NCBI GenBank assembly: GCA_900541475.1
Contig: UQJV01000009.1
Location: 1 to 51,700, forward strand
Origin: an uncultured Collinsella sp.
GTDB taxonomy: Bacteria > Actinomycetota > Coriobacteriia > Coriobacteriales > Coriobacteriaceae
Direction: 5' to 3'
Length of the DNA stretch: 51,700 nucleotides
In this document: piece after piece, positions 48,711-51,700 of the stretch
Layout: every line of letters starts with the position of its first letter
Position numbering within the stretch: the first letter of the stretch is position 1
Program-made: the position numbers and the translations under genes
Notes under the pieces: model-generated
The model's database searches: none
The model's input: only the letters and a program-made list of their open reading frames with translations
What the model was told of the DNA's origin: nothing

Positions 48711-51611
48711 ATGACCCAGCCCCTGCCCTGGGAAAAGAACGCCGCGGTACCCGTACCGCCCGCGCCGGAACCCGTGCCGCTCGATGCATACACCGCCCCC
48801 GCTGCGCCGGAGCCCGAGCTCGTTCCGCTCGACATCTACGACGCTCCCGCGCCGGCGCCCAAGCCCGCCAAACCGCTCGTCGACATCGACAGCCTTAATC
48901 CCGCCCAGCGCGAGGCGGTCCTGTCCACCGAGGGCCCGTTGCTGGTGCTCGCCGGCGCCGGCTCGGGCAAGACCCGCGTCTTGACCTTCCGCATCGCACA
49001 TATGCTCGGCGACCTGGGTGTTAAGCCTTGGCAGGTTCTTGCCATTACGTTTACCAACAAGGCCGCGGCAGAGATGCGCGAGCGTCTGGCGGCACTCATT
49101 CCCAGCGGCACCCGTGGCATGTGGGTGTGCACCTTCCATGCTATGTGCGTGCGCATGCTGCGCGAGGACGCCGACCTGTTGGGCTACACCGGCCAGTTCA
49201 CCATCTACGATGACGATGACTCAAAGCGCATGGTGCGCGACATTATGCAGGCGCTCGGCATCGAGCAAAAGCAGTTCCCCATCAACATGATCCGCAGCAA
49301 GATTAGCTCGGCCAAAAACGCCATGATCGGCCCCGAGGACATGCTCAAGAGCGCCGATAGCCCCAACGACAAAAAGGCCGCGCAGGTCTACCTAGAGCTG
49401 GAGCGCCGCCTGCGCGCCGCCAATGCGATGGACTTTGACGACCTGCTCGTGCGCGCGCTCGAGCTGCTGCGCACCCGTCCCGAGGTGCTCGATAAGTACC
49501 AAGAGCGCTTCCGCTACATTAGCGTCGACGAGTATCAGGACACCAACCACGTCCAGTACGAAATCGCCAACCTGCTGGCCGCTAAGTACCAAAACCTCAT
49601 GGTCGTGGGCGACGATGACCAGTCCATTTACAGCTGGCGTGGCGCCGACATCACCAACATCCTGGACTTTGAGAAGGACTTTAAAAACTGCAAGACCGTC
49701 AAGCTGGAGCAGAACTATCGCTCTACGGGTCACATCCTGAGCGCCGCCAACGCCGTGGTGCGCCACAACTCGCAGCGCAAGGACAAGCGCCTGTTTACGG
49801 CCGAGGGCGATGGCGAGAAGATCCAGGCCTTCCAGGCGAGCGACGAACGCGACGAGGGTCGCTGGATTGCCGGCGAGATCGAGAAACTGCATGCCAAAGG
49901 CACGAGCTACGACGACATCGCCGTGTTCTACCGCACCAACGCCCAGTCGCGTATCCTCGAAGATATGTTCCTGCGCGCGGGCGTGCCCTACAAGATCGTG
50001 GGCGGCACGCGATTCTTCGACCGTGCCGAGATCCGCGACGTCATGGCCTACCTTAAGATGATCGTGAACCCGGCCGACGAGATGAGCGTCAAGCGCGTCA
50101 TCAACACACCTCGCCGCGGCATCGGTTCCACCTCGATCCAAAAGATCGAGCAGCTGGCGCGCGACAACCGCTGCTCGTTCTTCCAGGCTTGCGAGATCGC
50201 GTGTGCCGAAACCGGCATGTTTAGCGCCAAGGTGCGCAACGGCCTGTCGAGCTTTGTGTCGCTGGTGCGCGAGGGTCGCCGCATGGACGGCGAGCTCAAG
50301 GACGTTGTCGAGATGATTGTCGATAAGACGGGCCTACTGCAGGCGTTTCGCGCCGAGGGCACCATGGAGTCCGAGAGCCGCGCCGAGAACATCCAGGAAT
50401 TCCTGGGCGTCGCTGCCGAATTTGAGGAGACGCACGAGGACATCGAGGGTACGCTCGAGAGCTTGGAAGAGCTGCGCGCAGCCGGTGTTGCCGACGTGCC
50501 TGCCGGCGCCGAGCCCGAGCCCGTCGTGGTGAGCGCGCCCGCGCCCGAACCGGGGCCATCTGCCCCGGCATCCTCGTTTGAGGCACTCGTCGGCGCGCGC
50601 GATGCCGCGGGCTCCAATCCGCTCGATAGTCTGGCTGCTCCGGCGCTGTCTCCGCAGGATGCCCTGGCCGCCGCCATCGCGGGCAACGCGTATGCCACGC
50701 CGACGGAGCTGCCGGCGGGCGCCGTGCATGTCGACGAGATCGAGCGCACCTACGGTCCGCTCACCTGTAAGGCGCTGCCGGCACTCATGGAGTGGCTGGC
50801 CCTGCGCTCCGACTTGGATTCCCTGGCCGGCGAGACGCATGCCATCACCATGATGACCATCCACTCCGCCAAGGGCCTGGAGTTCCCTGCGGTGTTCGTG
50901 GCCGGCATGGAGGAGGGCATCTTCCCGCACGTGCACGACTTTGGCGGCAGCGATGACCCGGGTAAGCTTGAGGAGGAGCGCCGCCTGGCCTACGTTGCCA
51001 TCACGCGTGCCCGTAAGCGCCTGTTCCTGACCTATGCGGCCATGCGTCGCACCTACGGCTCGACCTCTGCCAACCCGCGTTCGCGCTTCCTCAACGAGAT
51101 TCCGTTTGAGGATATCGAGTTTAGCGGTATCGGTTCTGCTGGTTTTGAAGGCACAGGCTGGGAGAAGCGCGGCGACCGTCACGGCACCTTTGGCTCGGGC
51201 ATGGGCTCGGATATGTATGGCGGCAAGGTGTTTGGCTCGCATACGCGCTCGACCGGCGGTTCCGGTTCGCGTGGCGGATCGAGCTTTGACGATTTCTTTG
51301 GTGGCAGCAGCTACGGGACCGAACGCCATCGTGGGGTCTCACCCGACGCTGGCCGTGTTGCCTCGACCTTTGGCTCGGGCGCGCCGCGAGCCAAAAAGCC
51401 GTCATCTAAGGTGTCGCCGACGGTGGAGCGCAAGGTCGATCGCGCCAGCGCATCGCAGGATTTTGCCGCAGGCGATACCGTGAGCCACAAGACCTTTGGC
51501 ACGGGTACCGTGCTCTCGGTCGCTGGAGACATGATTGAGGTCCAGTTCGAAAAGACCGGTCAGACCAAAAAGCTGATGAAGGGCTTCGCGCCGATCGTCA
51601 AGCTGTCGTGA
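48711..51611 (+). CDS. pcrA: UvrD/PcrA-family ATP-dependent DNA helicase
   Basis: A 966-residue superfamily 1A 3'-5' helicase for DNA repair and replication-fork rescue. The first roughly 58 residues are Pro/Ala-rich and precede the Q motif (LNPAQREAVL). Then Walker A GAGSGKTRVLTFR, FTNKAAAEMRERL (Ia), DEYQDTNHVQYEIANLL (II), GDDDQSIYSWRGAD (III), LEQNYRST (IV), HSAKGLEFPAVF (V) and RRLAYVAITRARKRL (VI). An Ala/Pro-rich insert of about 80 residues (roughly 593-671) interrupts domain 2B. The Gly/Ser-rich C-terminal tail ends in a Tudor-like domain (about 919-966), which binds RNA polymerase in PcrA of other species. ATG 48711 follows GAGGAG. Confidence 0.95.
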   Translation: MTQPLPWEKNAAVPVPPAPEPVPLDAYTAPAAPEPELVPLDIYDAPAPAPKPAKPLVDIDSLNPAQREAVLSTEGPLLVLAGAGSGKTRVLTFRIAHMLGDLGVKPWQVLAITFTNKAAAEMRERLAALIPSGTRGMWVCTFHAMCVRMLREDADLLGYTGQFTIYDDDDSKRMVRDIMQALGIEQKQFPINMIRSKISSAKNAMIGPEDMLKSADSPNDKKAAQVYLELERRLRAANAMDFDDLLVRALELLRTRPEVLDKYQERFRYISVDEYQDTNHVQYEIANLLAAKYQNLMVVGDDDQSIYSWRGADITNILDFEKDFKNCKTVKLEQNYRSTGHILSAANAVVRHNSQRKDKRLFTAEGDGEKIQAFQASDERDEGRWIAGEIEKLHAKGTSYDDIAVFYRTNAQSRILEDMFLRAGVPYKIVGGTRFFDRAEIRDVMAYLKMIVNPADEMSVKRVINTPRRGIGSTSIQKIEQLARDNRCSFFQACEIACAETGMFSAKVRNGLSSFVSLVREGRRMDGELKDVVEMIVDKTGLLQAFRAEGTMESESRAENIQEFLGVAAEFEETHEDIEGTLESLEELRAAGVADVPAGAEPEPVVVSAPAPEPGPSAPASSFEALVGARDAAGSNPLDSLAAPALSPQDALAAAIAGNAYATPTELPAGAVHVDEIERTYGPLTCKALPALMEWLALRSDLDSLAGETHAITMMTIHSAKGLEFPAVFVAGMEEGIFPHVHDFGGSDDPGKLEEERRLAYVAITRARKRLFLTYAAMRRTYGSTSANPRSRFLNEIPFEDIEFSGIGSAGFEGTGWEKRGDRHGTFGSGMGSDMYGGKVFGSHTRSTGGSGSRGGSSFDDFFGGSSYGTERHRGVSPDAGRVASTFGSGAPRAKKPSSKVSPTVERKVDRASASQDFAAGDTVSHKTFGTGTVLSVAGDMIEVQFEKTGQTKKLMKGFAPIVKLS

Positions 51612-51672
51612 TCCCGGCGGACCTGGGCGGGCGTATGGGGCAACATCGCCTGCTCGGGCAGTCCTGCTCGCA

Positions 51673-51697
51673 CGGAGAGCACATTAAGTGCTCTCCG
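51673..51697 (+). terminator. Hairpin downstream of pcrA, window edge
   Basis: CGGAGAGCAC (51673-51682) and GTGCTCTCCG (51688-51697) make a perfect 10-bp stem with a 5-base loop 62 bases past the pcrA stop. The window ends three bases later, so a T-run cannot be checked. Confidence 0.6.
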
Positions 51698-51700
51698 GCT

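Overview
The window looks like ordinary chromosome of a high-GC, Gram-positive actinomycete of the class Coriobacteriia, most probably a gut Collinsella. That is a judgement from codon use, gene style and neighbourhood; no database search was possible. About 40 protein genes, four tRNA genes and many terminators are visible. Most genes lie on the minus strand. The plus-strand genes are a D-Ala-D-Ala carboxypeptidase, a 57-residue membrane protein, uppP and pcrA.

Layout. 0.2-4 kb: an MFS carrier, an M20 amidohydrolase and an EamA-type carrier. 4.3-9.3 kb: a tandem, probably coupled pair of YhgE/Pip-type membrane proteins. 9.3-9.6 kb: a repeat-dense spacer. 9.6-14.5 kb: htpG, a GNAT acetyltransferase and a three-gene tyrosine-phosphorylation module (YveK/Wzz-like protein, BY-kinase, PHP phosphatase) of the kind that controls exopolysaccharide length, with no glycosyltransferases beside it. 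14.6-21.3 kb: a PhoR/PhoP-like two-component pair preceded by a lone pstB, then a VanS/VanR-like pair divergent from the carboxypeptidase. 21.4-29.4 kb: tRNA-Ser, tRNA-Arg and tRNA-Leu interspersed with a large TPR-like protein, serS, proC, rlmH and a stomatin-like protein. 29.4-35.3 kb: tatD, rsmA, metG, rsmI, a GH5-like protein and tRNA-Phe.

35.4-45.0 kb is the main accessory system, a Tad/Flp pilus operon read from right to left: cpaB, tadZ, tadA, tadB, tadC, flp, an anchored protein, a second flp-like gene, tadE-like, tadG-like, tadE-like and a DUF192 protein. Start/stop overlaps join almost every pair. tadC carries an in-frame amber codon that removes its last third. No secretin is present, as expected for a single-membrane cell, and no prepilin peptidase lies in the window. 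45.3-51.7 kb holds rsgA, a universal stress protein, uppP and pcrA.

The signals least explained by known genes are in the spacers. There are several families of paired inverted repeats, some sharing a GGGAC core and resembling REPIN/MITE elements. There are tRNA 3'-end-like relics facing three of the tRNA genes, including a 64-bp duplication that contains the end of tRNA-Leu. A long hairpin lies between rsgA and the stress protein, and an inverted repeat lies upstream of the Tad operon. The GH5-like protein lacks the expected acid/base glutamate. I did not find a clear, wholly new multi-gene system.
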